Below are positions 34,322 to 43,217 of a stretch of DNA of 64,000 bases, piece after piece (position 1 is the stretch's first letter; each line of letters begins with the position of its first letter). This DNA comes from JAOPZW01 sp036379935. GTDB lineage: Bacteria; Actinomycetota; Thermoleophilia; Solirubrobacterales; Solirubrobacteraceae. Below the pieces are notes generated by a model. The model saw only the letters and a list, made by a program, of their open reading frames with translations. It ran no database searches and had not been told where the DNA came from. Location: contig DASVFT010000117.1 in the NCBI GenBank assembly GCA_036379935.1, positions 27,774 through 91,773 of the forward strand, given 5' to 3'. A program made the position numbers and the translations under genes.

Positions 34322-36118
34322 TCAGGCCGCCGCGTTGGCCGCCCAGTCGGCGTACAGCGCGGCGTACGCGCCTCCGGCGGCGATGAGCTCGTCATGGGTG
34401 CCCTGCTCGACGATCCGGCCCTGGTCGAGGACGATGATGCGCCCGGCCTGGCGGATGGTCGACAGGCGGTGGGCGATGACGATCGCGGTGCGCCCGGCGA
34501 GGAGCCGGCGCAGGCCGGCCTCGATGCGTCCCTCGGTGTGCAGGTCGACGTTCGACGTCGCCTCGTCGAGCACGAGGATGCGCGGGTCGGCCACGAGCGC
34601 GCGCGCGAACGCGACGAGCTGGCGCTGGCCGGCCGAGAGCTGCACGCCGCGCTCGCCGACCTCGGTCGCCGGGCCGGCGGGCAGCGCCGCGATGAAGTCC
34701 CACGCGCCGACGGCGCGCGCCGCGGCCTCGATGTCGTCGTCGCCGGCGTCGGGGCGCCCGAAGGCGATGTTGTCGGCGATCGTGCCGCTGAACAGGAACG
34801 CCTCCTGCGGCACGATGCCCATCTGCGAGCGCAGCGAGCGCGCGGCCACGTCGCGCAGGTCGTGCCCGTCGACCAGCACGCGTCCCGCCGTCGGGTCGTA
34901 GAAGCGCGCCACGAGCTTGGCGAAGGTCGACTTGCCGGCGCCGGTGGCTCCCACGAGCGCCACGGTCTGCCCCGGCGGCACGACCAGCGACACGTCGTCG
35001 AGCGCGAGCTTGGTGCCGTTGTCCGTCCGGTAGCGGAACGACACGGCGTCGAAGCGGATCTCGCCCCGGATGCGGTCGAGCTCGATCGCGCCCGGACGGT
35101 CCGTGAGCGTCGGCGCCTCGTCGAGCAGCTCGAAGATCTTGTCGAGCGCCGCCATGCCCGACTGGTAGGTCGTGTAGACCTGCGAGAGCTGGCCGATGGG
35201 ATCGAAGAAGCCGTTCAGCGCGGCGATGAAGCCGACCAGCACGCCGATCTCGACGTCGCCCTGGATGGCCTGGCGCCCGCCGACGACGAGGATGGCGACG
35301 GTCGCCACCGCGGAGACGAACTCGACCGCCGGGAAGTAGGCCGCGTTGAGGTTGACCGTGACGAGGTTGGCCTCGCGGTTGACGTCGTTGAGCCGCCCGA
35401 ACTCCGCGCGGTGGCGCGGCTCCTGGGCGAAGGCCCGCACGACGCGGATGCCGGACAGGGTCTCCTGCAGGTAGGCCGTGATCGCGCCGATGGTCTCGCG
35501 CGTGCGCCGGTAGGCGTCGGCGCTGGCGATCCGGAAGGCCAGCGAGCCGATGGCCATGATGGGGAAGATGAGGAAGGTCAGGAGCGCCAGCTTGGCGTCG
35601 AGGAAGAGCAGGATCCCGATCGAGCCGACGAGCGTCAGCGAGGCCTGGAAGAGGGTGACGACGGTGTCGGTGACGAGCGAGTCGAGCGCCTCGACGTCGT
35701 TGGTCATGCGCGAGATCAGCACGCCCGCCGGCCGGCGCTCGTAGAAGCCGACCGGCATCTCCTGGAGGTGGCGGAAGATCTGCAGGCGCAGGTCGGCCAG
35801 GGCTCGTTGCCCGACCCAGCCGACGAGGTAGGTCTGCGCGAAGCTCGCGCCCCACACCACGAGCGCGCTGGCGATGAAGGCGACGACCACGAGGTCGAGC
35901 GTCGAGCGATCGCCCTTCAGGATGCCGGAGTCGATCGCGGCCTTGGCCAGCGGGGCCGGGGCCAGCGACGCGGCGGTGCCGGCCACCAGGGCGACGGCCA
36001 TGAGCGCCACGCGCGACCGGTACGGCTCGAGGAGGACGACGAGGCCGCGCAGCTTGCGGCCGCGCCCGCGCGTCCCGCGCAGCCGCCGCCGCAGGTCGTC
36101 GCGCCGCGTGGCGCTCAC
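34322..36118 (-). CDS. ABC exporter half-transporter (second subunit)
   Basis: A 598-residue fused membrane-ATPase protein of the MdlB/MsbA type. Six transmembrane helices (residues 30-320, for example VALMAVALVAGTAASLAPAP) include the coupling segment GFYERRPAGVLISRMTNDVE. The ATPase has Walker A GATGAGKST, the signature VQLSAGQRQLVAFARALV, Walker B ILVLDEATSNVD and the switch IAHRLSTIR. Its signature has the canonical LSAGQ. The GTG start overlaps the stop of the upstream half-transporter (GTGA), so a heterodimeric exporter is likely. Lipid or drug export is typical; the substrate is unknown. Confidence 0.93.
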   Translation of the reverse strand: MSATRRDDLRRRLRGTRGRGRKLRGLVVLLEPYRSRVALMAVALVAGTAASLAPAPLAKAAIDSGILKGDRSTLDLVVVAFIASALVVWGASFAQTYLVGWVGQRALADLRLQIFRHLQEMPVGFYERRPAGVLISRMTNDVEALDSLVTDTVVTLFQASLTLVGSIGILLFLDAKLALLTFLIFPIMAIGSLAFRIASADAYRRTRETIGAITAYLQETLSGIRVVRAFAQEPRHRAEFGRLNDVNREANLVTVNLNAAYFPAVEFVSAVATVAILVVGGRQAIQGDVEIGVLVGFIAALNGFFDPIGQLSQVYTTYQSGMAALDKIFELLDEAPTLTDRPGAIELDRIRGEIRFDAVSFRYRTDNGTKLALDDVSLVVPPGQTVALVGATGAGKSTFAKLVARFYDPTAGRVLVDGHDLRDVAARSLRSQMGIVPQEAFLFSGTIADNIAFGRPDAGDDDIEAAARAVGAWDFIAALPAGPATEVGERGVQLSAGQRQLVAFARALVADPRILVLDEATSNVDLHTEGRIEAGLRRLLAGRTAIVIAHRLSTIRQAGRIIVLDQGRIVEQGTHDELIAAGGAYAALYADWAANAAA

Positions 36119-37884
36119 AGCCCCGCCACCTGGCGCTCGGCTTCCTTGCGCGTGAGGAAGACCTGGTCGGGCAGGCCCTTCTCGACGATCTCGCGGTACA
36201 GCTCGGAGCGCTCGAGCAGCTCGTCGTGGTTGCCCGCCGCGATCACCTCGCCGTCCTCGAGCACGACGATCGTGTCGGCCAGCGAGATCGTCGACAGCCG
36301 ATGGGCGATCACGAAGGTGGTCCGGCCGCGCATGACCTCGCGCAGCGCCTGCTTGATCTCCTGCTCGGTCGAGGCGTCGACCGACGAGGTGGCGTCGTCG
36401 AGGATGAGGATCCGCGGATCGGCGAGCAACGCTCGCGCGATGGCCACGCGCTGGCGCTGGCCGCCGCTCAGCGTCAGCCCGCGCTCGCCCACGCGCGTCT
36501 CGTAGCCGTCGGGCAACCGGGCGATGAAGTCGTGCGCCTGCGCGCGGCGCGCGGCGAGCTCGATCTCCTCGCGCGTCGCGTCGGCCCGCGCGTAGGCGAT
36601 GTTCTCGGCCACCGTGGCGCTGAAGAGGAACGGGTCGTCGTTGACCACGGCGATCTCCGAGCGCAGGGCGGCGACGTCGACGTCGCGCACGTCGGCCCCG
36701 TCGACCAGCACGGCCCCCTCGGTGACGTCGTACAGGCGCGCGATCAGCTGCACGAGCGTGGTCTTGCCCGAGCCCGTGGCGCCGACCAGCGCCACCGTCG
36801 TGCCGGCGGGGACGTCGAGGTCGACGTCGCGCAGCGCGGCGCGCGCCGCGCCTTCGTAGCGCAGCGTCACGTCGCGCAGCTCGACGCGCCCCGAGCCCGG
36901 CGGCAGGCCCGGCGCCCCCGGCTCGGACGTCACCCGTGGGCCGCGGTCGAGGATCTGGTAGACGCGGGCGCCCGCGGCGGTCGCGCGCTGCGCGAGGCCG
37001 AGCGAGATCCCCAGCGTGCGCATCGGCGACAGCAGCATGAGCAGGTACGTGTAGAAGGCGCTGAACTCGCCGATGGTCAGTCGTCCGTCGATGACCTGGC
37101 GCCCGCCGTAGAAGAGGATCGCCGCCAGCCCCGCCTGCGGGAGGAAGCCGATGAAGGGGTTGTAGAAGGCCTGCAGACGCGTGGACACCATGGCCTGGTC
37201 GAACACGCGCCCGACGCGGTCGCGGAAGCGCCGCAGCTGGCGGTCCTCGCGCGCGAAGGACTTGACCACCCGCACGCCGCCGATGTTCTCCTCGACGTCG
37301 GCCGTGAGCTCGGCGATGCGCTGCTGGAGCTCCTGCAGCGCCGGGCGCGAGCGCCGCCCGTAGCGCGCGGCCACGAACACGACGAACGGCACGGGCAGCA
37401 GCGAGATGGCCGCCAGCTCGGGCTGCACCGCGAACATGGCGCCCGCGGCGAGCAGGATGGTCAACGCCGACTGCATCATGAAGATGAGCCCGTAGCCGAG
37501 GAAGAAGCGCACCGACTGGAGGTCGACGGTGGCGCGCGACATGAGCTGGCCCGTCTGCTGGCGGTCGAAGAAGCCCAGCTCGAGCGATTGGAGGTGCTCG
37601 TACATGCGGTTGCGCAGGTCGAACTCCACGCCCAGCGACACGCGGCCGGCCACCAGGCGGCGCGCCACCGTCAGCGCCAGGCGCAGGGCGCCGGCGGCCA
37701 GCACGACCAGCCCGAGCGTCGTGAGCCCGGGGCGGTCGCCGGCGCGGACCTGGTCGATGGCGCGTCCGCTCAGCCACGGGATGGCGACGGTCATGACCAT
37801 CGCCGCCGCGGCAAGCACCCCGGACACAACGACGCCCCTGCGATAGGGGCGCAGCCATCCGAGGAGTCTCACGAAGGTTGCCAT
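36115..37884 (-). CDS. ABC exporter half-transporter (first subunit)
   Basis: A 589-residue half-transporter of the MdlA type. Six transmembrane helices begin at VVVSGVLAAAAMVMTVAIPW, with the coupling helix GFFDRQQTGQLMSRATVDLQ. The ATPase has Walker A GATGSGKTT, the signature TLSGGQRQRVAIARALL, Walker B ILILDDATSSVD and the switch IAHRLSTIS. Walker B ends in Asp (LDD) instead of the usual catalytic Glu, which is common in the degenerate site of heterodimeric exporters; its partner at 34322 keeps LDE. A TACCAT hexamer 9 nt before the ATG suggests a leaderless transcript. Confidence 0.93.
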   Translation of the reverse strand: MATFVRLLGWLRPYRRGVVVSGVLAAAAMVMTVAIPWLSGRAIDQVRAGDRPGLTTLGLVVLAAGALRLALTVARRLVAGRVSLGVEFDLRNRMYEHLQSLELGFFDRQQTGQLMSRATVDLQSVRFFLGYGLIFMMQSALTILLAAGAMFAVQPELAAISLLPVPFVVFVAARYGRRSRPALQELQQRIAELTADVEENIGGVRVVKSFAREDRQLRRFRDRVGRVFDQAMVSTRLQAFYNPFIGFLPQAGLAAILFYGGRQVIDGRLTIGEFSAFYTYLLMLLSPMRTLGISLGLAQRATAAGARVYQILDRGPRVTSEPGAPGLPPGSGRVELRDVTLRYEGAARAALRDVDLDVPAGTTVALVGATGSGKTTLVQLIARLYDVTEGAVLVDGADVRDVDVAALRSEIAVVNDDPFLFSATVAENIAYARADATREEIELAARRAQAHDFIARLPDGYETRVGERGLTLSGGQRQRVAIARALLADPRILILDDATSSVDASTEQEIKQALREVMRGRTTFVIAHRLSTISLADTIVVLEDGEVIAAGNHDELLERSELYREIVEKGLPDQVFLTRKEAERQVAGL

Positions 37885-37935
37885 CAGCCATCCATGGTAG
37901 TTGCAGACCTCAACGATCTCGCTCGGCCATTGGAC

Positions 37936-37971
37936 CTAGGCCCGGAACTCGTGCTAGGCCCGGAGCTCGTG
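37936..37971. repeat. 18-bp tandem duplication at a gene end
   Basis: CTAGGCCCGGARCTCGTG occurs twice in tandem (37936-37953 and 37954-37971, one mismatch). The inner copy encodes the last residues HELRA and the stop of the HExxH-protein gene; the outer copy would repeat HEFRA-stop. Confidence 0.75.
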
Positions 37972-38463
37972 CCCGCGGCACTCCGTGACCGGGACGCGCG
38001 GGTACTTCGGGAAGCTCGGGTCGGTCCTGGCGAGCAGGCACATGCTGAACACCGAGCCGCGGCCGGTTCGCACCAGGCGCTGGTGCCGGCACGAATCGCA
38101 CAGCCCGAAGCGCGCCCGGGGCCGCGTGCTCTGGTCCGCGTGGCGCGCCTGCACCTCGTTGGGGTTGTCGCGGTAGCCGCGGTAGAGGTACGACAGCGGC
38201 ATGGCCAGCGGGTGGTGCTGCATCTGCCACACGTGGCAGAGCTCGTGGGTCACGAGGTCGTCGCTGGCCTCGGTCACGGGCGCGCGGACGAGGATGAGGT
38301 TCCACATCGTGTAGCCGTCGAAGCGCCTGAACCAGGGCAGGCGAAAGAGCCACGGCGCGCTCAGGAGGCGGACGCGACGCATGCGCACCGGGCGCGGATG
38401 GAGGTCGAGCGTGTCGAGCCGGGTCTTGGCCTGGGCGAGCTTGGCCCGCGCGGCCGCGCTCAC
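37954..38463 (-). CDS. HExxH metallopeptidase-like protein fused to a zinc ribbon
   Basis: A 169-residue protein. A putative metal site HELCHVWQMQHHPLA lies near residue 80, preceded by WNLILVRAPVTEASDDLV. It is followed by a zinc-ribbon-like tail with LCDSCRHQRLV, FSMCLL and FPKYPRVPVTECRGHE. HExxH suggests peptidase ancestry, but a third metal ligand was not assigned. The GTG start overlaps the stop of the upstream membrane protein, tying it to the FtsH-like gene set. The C-terminus ends inside an 18-bp tandem duplication. Confidence 0.7.
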   Translation of the reverse strand: MSAAARAKLAQAKTRLDTLDLHPRPVRMRRVRLLSAPWLFRLPWFRRFDGYTMWNLILVRAPVTEASDDLVTHELCHVWQMQHHPLAMPLSYLYRGYRDNPNEVQARHADQSTRPRARFGLCDSCRHQRLVRTGRGSVFSMCLLARTDPSFPKYPRVPVTECRGHELRA

Positions 38464-39470
38464 CCGCCCGACGTGGCCGCCGCCTGCTGCTGCTGCTTGA
38501 TCTCCCTCTGCAGCCGGTCGTCGCCGGCTGGCGTGTAGGGCTCGAGCACGAGGAAGCCGCCGTTGTTGAAGCTCGACCCGTTCAGCGTGAACAGGTACTG
38601 CTCGTCGGTCGCCCGGTCCACGAGCGGGGCGTCGGGGGACAGCGTGACGTTCTCCACGGTCGGCACCTTGGGGACCAGCGACGACGTCAGCGGTCGTGCG
38701 AGCTCGGCGCGCACCTCGTCGCGCCGGAAGTAGAGCGCGATGGTCTGCACCTTGCCCTTCACGGGCGGGATGAGGACCACGACCTGCTTGACGTCCTTCA
38801 GATAGCGGAAGGAGTACAGCGCCAGCTCCAGTCCCTCGCGGCGCAGCAGCAGGCCGCGCTCGGTCGAGGGCTTGCCGTGGTCTATCGCGCAGCTCGAGGT
38901 GAGCCCGCAGAGCTGGTAGAGGACCCCCTTCTCGTCGTGGATCTGGATGTTGCCGCCCTGCTCGGGGGCCGTGCGCAGCGCCACCGTGAGCGGAACGCCC
39001 TTGAACGAGAGGTCGTTGGCGTCGATCTTGACCAGCTGCTTGCCCTTGTCGCGGTACTCGCGGGCCACGTGGTCGGCGATCTCGGCGGCGCCCGCGACGC
39101 CGGTGGCGCGGGGCTGCCACGGTGACCATGGCGGCGGCGGCGTCCTCGTCGACGGGGCGATGACGAGCACCGCGATCCCGACCAGGGCGGCGATCCCCAC
39201 CGCCACGAGCGCACCGGTCAAGAACTGGAAGCGCGGAGCGTAGGCGGAGTGCTTGGCCGCCGCCGGGACCGCGGCACCGCCGGCGCGGCGGCGCTCGGGG
39301 AGCAGGTCGTCGCGCTCGTCCTCGTCGACCGCGCTCGAGTCGACGACGTCGGCGTCGGGCGGCAGCAGCGGCTCCGGCGTGGCTGGCAGCAGCGTCTCGG
39401 GATCGTGCTTGGGCCGGGTGCCGGCCGGGTCCCAGGGCGCGGGCTGGTGCTGGTCCTCGCGCTCGCTCAT
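38460..39470 (-). CDS. single-pass membrane companion of the FtsH-like protease
   Basis: A 336-residue protein. An acidic, proline-rich cytoplasmic N-terminus (about 1-85) precedes one transmembrane segment (FLTGALVAVGIAALVGIAVL) and a soluble domain of about 220 residues (ADHVAREYRDKGKQLVKIDA, LYSFRYLKDVKQVVVLIPPV) with a Gln-rich end. No enzymatic motif was recognised. The ATG start overlaps the FtsH-like stop and its stop overlaps the HExxH gene, so all three are coupled. A role as adaptor or substrate receptor for the protease is inferred only from this context. Confidence 0.65.
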   Translation of the reverse strand: MSEREDQHQPAPWDPAGTRPKHDPETLLPATPEPLLPPDADVVDSSAVDEDERDDLLPERRRAGGAAVPAAAKHSAYAPRFQFLTGALVAVGIAALVGIAVLVIAPSTRTPPPPWSPWQPRATGVAGAAEIADHVAREYRDKGKQLVKIDANDLSFKGVPLTVALRTAPEQGGNIQIHDEKGVLYQLCGLTSSCAIDHGKPSTERGLLLRREGLELALYSFRYLKDVKQVVVLIPPVKGKVQTIALYFRRDEVRAELARPLTSSLVPKVPTVENVTLSPDAPLVDRATDEQYLFTLNGSSFNNGGFLVLEPYTPAGDDRLQREIKQQQQAAATSGG

Positions 39471-41860
39471 ACCTTGGGCCAGATGGATTCGTCGAGGACG
39501 TCGATCGTCGGGGGCTTGGGCGCGGCGGCCTCCAGCAGCTCGACCACCTCGTCGCCGTAGAGCTCCTTGCGCTCCACCAGTGCCTCGGCCACGCGCGCGA
39601 CCGCCTCCCGGTTGGCGCGGATGCAGCACACGGCCGTGATGTAGGCCTGTCCGAGGATCTGCGCGGCGGCGGCCCGCTTGGAGCGATCGCCGAGGACCGA
39701 CGCGATCGGATCCGACTGCATCGCGCTGCCGGCACGGGCCCGGTTCATGATCTGCAGCCCGATGCGCTCGAAGCGCTCCATGAGCTCCTGCTCCACGTCG
39801 TCCAGGCGGTCCTTGGGCACGCGGCCGCGGAGGTCCAGCGGCTCGGGCCCCATGCCGCTCATGCCGACCATGCGCACGGCGCGCCAGGTCGCGCTCTGGA
39901 TGTCGCCGCCCACGCCGATCGAGTTCTCGCCATAGAACACGTGCTCTGCCGCCATCGCGCCCAGGGTCCACACGAGGTTGCCGACCTCCTCGTGGCGCCA
40001 GCTCGAGAAGCGCTCCTCCTTCTCGATCGCCTGGTGGTGGCCGAGCGAGCCGCCGCGCATGCGGATCGACAGTCGCGTCGAGAGGACGTCCTGCATGTAG
40101 ACGTGGCTGGTGACCGCGTGCCCCGCCTCGTGGATGGCGACCGCCCGCGTCTCGTCCTCGACGTAGTTGACGCCCACCGCGGTGCCGGACTCGATCGTCG
40201 TCATCGCCTCGACCAGGTCCCTGCGGTCGAACTCCGGACGCGCTTCGGAGTGCGCATAGGTCAAAGCCATCGAGCAGACCTGCTCGATCATGGCCGGGGA
40301 GTACCCGTTCGTCATGCGCGCCAGCTCGTCGCGGCGCTCGGGGCGGTCGAGGTCCTCCTCGTGCGGGACGCGGCCGAGGTAGAGGTCGAAGATGTCCTTG
40401 CGGTCGTCCTTGGTCGGCGTGCGGAACCAGATGTGGCGCCCCATGCGGCCGGGGCGGATGAGGGCCGGGTCGAGCGCCTCGAGCGGCACGTTGGTGGCGC
40501 CGATGAAGTAGACCTGCTCGGGGCGCGGCTTGGGCGGCTTGAGCCGCAGGCGCAGCTTCCAGACCCGCCGCGGCACGAGGTAGACGGCGTCCAGGAAGGT
40601 GTTGAAGCGGTTGGAGAGGAACTTGCGCACGAAGGGCGGCTCGTCGACGCCGTCCATCTGCACCAGCAGCTGGTTGAGCGCGAGCTGGCCTCCGCCCATG
40701 CCGCCCATCCCGGGGAACATCACGCCCTGGATCCGCTCGCGCACCCCGCCGAGGAACATCGGCCCCACCGGTCCCGACGGCTCGGCGCGCGACGCGAAGA
40801 GCCGGTCGCGCCACAGGCGGTTCTCGAGGATGAGGTCGCCGGTCGAGGTCAGCGCGCCCCACGGCCCGTACATGGGCGGCTCGTCGAACGCGCTTCGCGT
40901 CGGTTCGAAGCCGAATCCGGCGCCGCCCTGGAGCGCCTGGCGCCGCAGGCCGACGGCGTCGATCTCGTCGATGAAGATCATGCAGGTGTCGCCCCACTTG
41001 CGGGCCAGGCGGCGGGCCTTGCGGATGAGGAACATCACGACGATGACGTCGAGGCCGATGAACGTCTGCGCGAAGCCCGAGCCCGGCATCGTCACGATCG
41101 GCGAGTTGAACGACGTCGCGATGGCCTTGGAAAGCATCGTCTTGCCCGTTCCGGGCGCGCCGATGAAGAGCAGCCCGCGCTCGGGCTTGCCGCCCGCCTT
41201 GCGGAACTCGTCGCCGGCCGACCACAGCTCGATGACCTTCGTCACCTCGGCCTTGGGCTCCGCCTGGCCGCGGACGTCCTCGAGCTTGACGCCCCAGTCC
41301 GCGTCGCCCGGCTCGTAGCCCTTCATCTGCTTGAGCCCGAAGAAGAGCAGCGGGCCGAAGAGGATGAAGATGTTGGCGAAGAACAGCAGCGGGATCTGGA
41401 TCCCGTAGAGCAGCATCAGCGGCAGGAAGCGGACGACGGCATCGAGGATGTCGCCCGGGTACACGCCGAAGCCGAGGGCGAGCACCGCCAGCGGCAGCCC
41501 CACCAGGACGAGGAACCAGGTCAGGTGGCGGTACTTCGCGCGCCAGTACCAGACGCGGCGTCGCGAGACGATGTCGGCCTGCTGCAGGTCGCGGCCGGCC
41601 CCGTACATCGTCGCGCGGGGGATGAGCCGGTGGGCGAGCACGTCGATGAAGCCGCGGAACGCGACGACGAGCCCGAACGTCGCCAGCAGCGCCCAGACCA
41701 GCGGCCAGTCGTTGACCCCGTAGAGCCAGGCGAAGACGGCCGGCGACGTGAGGACGGCGACGAACGTCGCGGCGCGCGTGAGCCGCCGCCATTCCCTTTG
41801 CAGCGCCATCTGCTCAGCCGCGCGCTGGGGGCCGAACAGCGTCCTCTCCCCATTGGCCAT
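39467..41860 (-). CDS. FtsH-like membrane AAA protease with unusual insertion
   Basis: A 797-residue membrane protein. Hydrophobic segments occupy residues 30-180 (four or more, against two in standard FtsH). The AAA module has Walker A GAPGTGKTM and Walker B CMIFIDEIDAVG. About 115 residues rich in Gly, Met and Pro (GGAGFGFEPTRSAFDEPPMY onward) are inserted before LNQLLVQMDG, and a further insertion precedes YFIGATN. The M41 zinc peptidase motif HEAGH is at 577-581 in AVAIHEAGHAVTSH. It is therefore a divergent AAA protease rather than housekeeping FtsH. ATG 41860 was chosen over GTG 41866 because TACTTT lies exactly 8 nt before it. Confidence 0.86.
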   Translation of the reverse strand: MANGERTLFGPQRAAEQMALQREWRRLTRAATFVAVLTSPAVFAWLYGVNDWPLVWALLATFGLVVAFRGFIDVLAHRLIPRATMYGAGRDLQQADIVSRRRVWYWRAKYRHLTWFLVLVGLPLAVLALGFGVYPGDILDAVVRFLPLMLLYGIQIPLLFFANIFILFGPLLFFGLKQMKGYEPGDADWGVKLEDVRGQAEPKAEVTKVIELWSAGDEFRKAGGKPERGLLFIGAPGTGKTMLSKAIATSFNSPIVTMPGSGFAQTFIGLDVIVVMFLIRKARRLARKWGDTCMIFIDEIDAVGLRRQALQGGAGFGFEPTRSAFDEPPMYGPWGALTSTGDLILENRLWRDRLFASRAEPSGPVGPMFLGGVRERIQGVMFPGMGGMGGGQLALNQLLVQMDGVDEPPFVRKFLSNRFNTFLDAVYLVPRRVWKLRLRLKPPKPRPEQVYFIGATNVPLEALDPALIRPGRMGRHIWFRTPTKDDRKDIFDLYLGRVPHEEDLDRPERRDELARMTNGYSPAMIEQVCSMALTYAHSEARPEFDRRDLVEAMTTIESGTAVGVNYVEDETRAVAIHEAGHAVTSHVYMQDVLSTRLSIRMRGGSLGHHQAIEKEERFSSWRHEEVGNLVWTLGAMAAEHVFYGENSIGVGGDIQSATWRAVRMVGMSGMGPEPLDLRGRVPKDRLDDVEQELMERFERIGLQIMNRARAGSAMQSDPIASVLGDRSKRAAAAQILGQAYITAVCCIRANREAVARVAEALVERKELYGDEVVELLEAAAPKPPTIDVLDESIWPKV

Positions 41861-41961
41861 GGTCACCGAAAGTATTGCGAAGAAGCCTTAGTTGCAGATC
41901 AAGACTCCGTGCAGATGGCCGTTTTGGCCTTCCACCCGCCCGGCCTAGTTGTCACTCGACC

Positions 41962-43167
41962 ATGCGCGCCTCGTCGACCCGGCTGTGGATCGTGCCGCTT
42001 CTGTGCCTGGGAGCGGCCCTCGTCCTCGTGCTCGGGACGCTCGCGATCGACCGGGCCTCCGACTACGACCTGATCTCGTCGAAGGTCACGGGGAGCCCGA
42101 CCGCGGTGCAGACCGCGTTGAGCACGATCGTCACGGCGATGATCACGCTCATCTCCGTCGTGCTCACGGTCATGACGGTCGCCGTCCAGCTGGCGATGGG
42201 GCAGTTCTCACCGCGCATCGTCGCCGCGCTGCTGCGCGACCGCGGCAACCAGCTCGTGTTCGGCCTCTTCGGGGCCACGGGCGTCTACGCGATCCTCGCC
42301 CTGACCAAGGTCGACGAGCAGAAGGGCCAGATCCCGGGGCTGACGGTGGTCATCGCCTACGCCCTGACCCTGACCAGCCTCGCGGTGCTCATCCTCTTCG
42401 TCAACCGGGCCGGTGAGCGGCTGCGCGCCTCGGGTCTCATCGACCTGGTGGGCGACGAGCTCCATGCGCAGATCGAGCGTCGCTTCGCGCCCGATGACGA
42501 CGATTCCTCGCCTGCGGCCAACGTCATCCAGGCTCGCTCGCCTGGCATCGTGACCCAGATCGACCGCCACGCCCTCGTCGAGCTGGCCTCGCGCGCCGGA
42601 TGCGTCCTGGAGCTCACCGCGCGGATGGGCGACTTCGTACCCGGCGGCGCCGCCCTGCTCCACGTCCGGGAGGGCGATCCGACCCGCGTCGCGGGGGCGG
42701 CGCGGCACGTCAAGCTCGAGGACGAGCGCACGCACGAGCTCGACCCTGCCTATGGGTTCCGGAAGCTGGTCGACATCGCCGTACGCAGCGCGTCCCAGGA
42801 TCCGGGCACCACCGTCGAGGCGATCCATCGCATCCACGACTGCATGCGTCAGCTCGCGCCGCGCCGGTTCCCCAGTGGGCGTCATGCGGACGCGAGCGGC
42901 CGGGTGCGGTTGATCGAGCCGGTGCGCGGTTGGAACGACTACGTCCTGCTCGCGTTCGAGGAGATCCGGCTTGCGGGGATGCGCTCGCCCCAGGTCACGC
43001 GCCGCCTGCGCGCCGCGCTGGAAGACCTCGAGACGGTGGCGCCACCGGAGCGCCTGGCGGCGCTGGAGGAGCAGCTCGAGTTGCTGGAGGCCGACGTGCG
43101 GCGCGCCTTCGAGGACGAGACCGACGCCCGCGTTGCGCTCGCCGCCGATCCGCAGGGTCTCGGCTGA
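41962..43167 (+). CDS. DUF2254 membrane protein
   Basis: A 401-residue protein with four N-terminal transmembrane segments (LWIVPLLCLGAALVLVLGTL, AMITLISVVLTVMTVAVQLA, LVFGLFGATGVYAILAL and TVVIAYALTLTSLAVLILFV) and a cytosolic domain. The sequence QLAMGQFSPRIVAALLRDRG between helices two and three is the DUF2254 hallmark. The function is unknown in the family. ATG 41962 is preceded by TAGTTG at 10 nt. It is divergent from the FtsH-like gene and followed 50 bp later by a secreted hydrolase. Confidence 0.86.
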   Translation: MRASSTRLWIVPLLCLGAALVLVLGTLAIDRASDYDLISSKVTGSPTAVQTALSTIVTAMITLISVVLTVMTVAVQLAMGQFSPRIVAALLRDRGNQLVFGLFGATGVYAILALTKVDEQKGQIPGLTVVIAYALTLTSLAVLILFVNRAGERLRASGLIDLVGDELHAQIERRFAPDDDDSSPAANVIQARSPGIVTQIDRHALVELASRAGCVLELTARMGDFVPGGAALLHVREGDPTRVAGAARHVKLEDERTHELDPAYGFRKLVDIAVRSASQDPGTTVEAIHRIHDCMRQLAPRRFPSGRHADASGRVRLIEPVRGWNDYVLLAFEEIRLAGMRSPQVTRRLRAALEDLETVAPPERLAALEEQLELLEADVRRAFEDETDARVALAADPQGLG

Positions 43168-43217
43168 ACGGATCGACGAACGCGTGTGCCGCGCCCGTCG
43201 AGTACCGTGGCCGTCCG

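Noticed and set aside
36119..37891. Upstream extension of the second ABC exporter gene in one continuous frame
   Set aside because: The transporter starts at GTG 36118; the upstream codons are an alternative frame of the first half-transporter.
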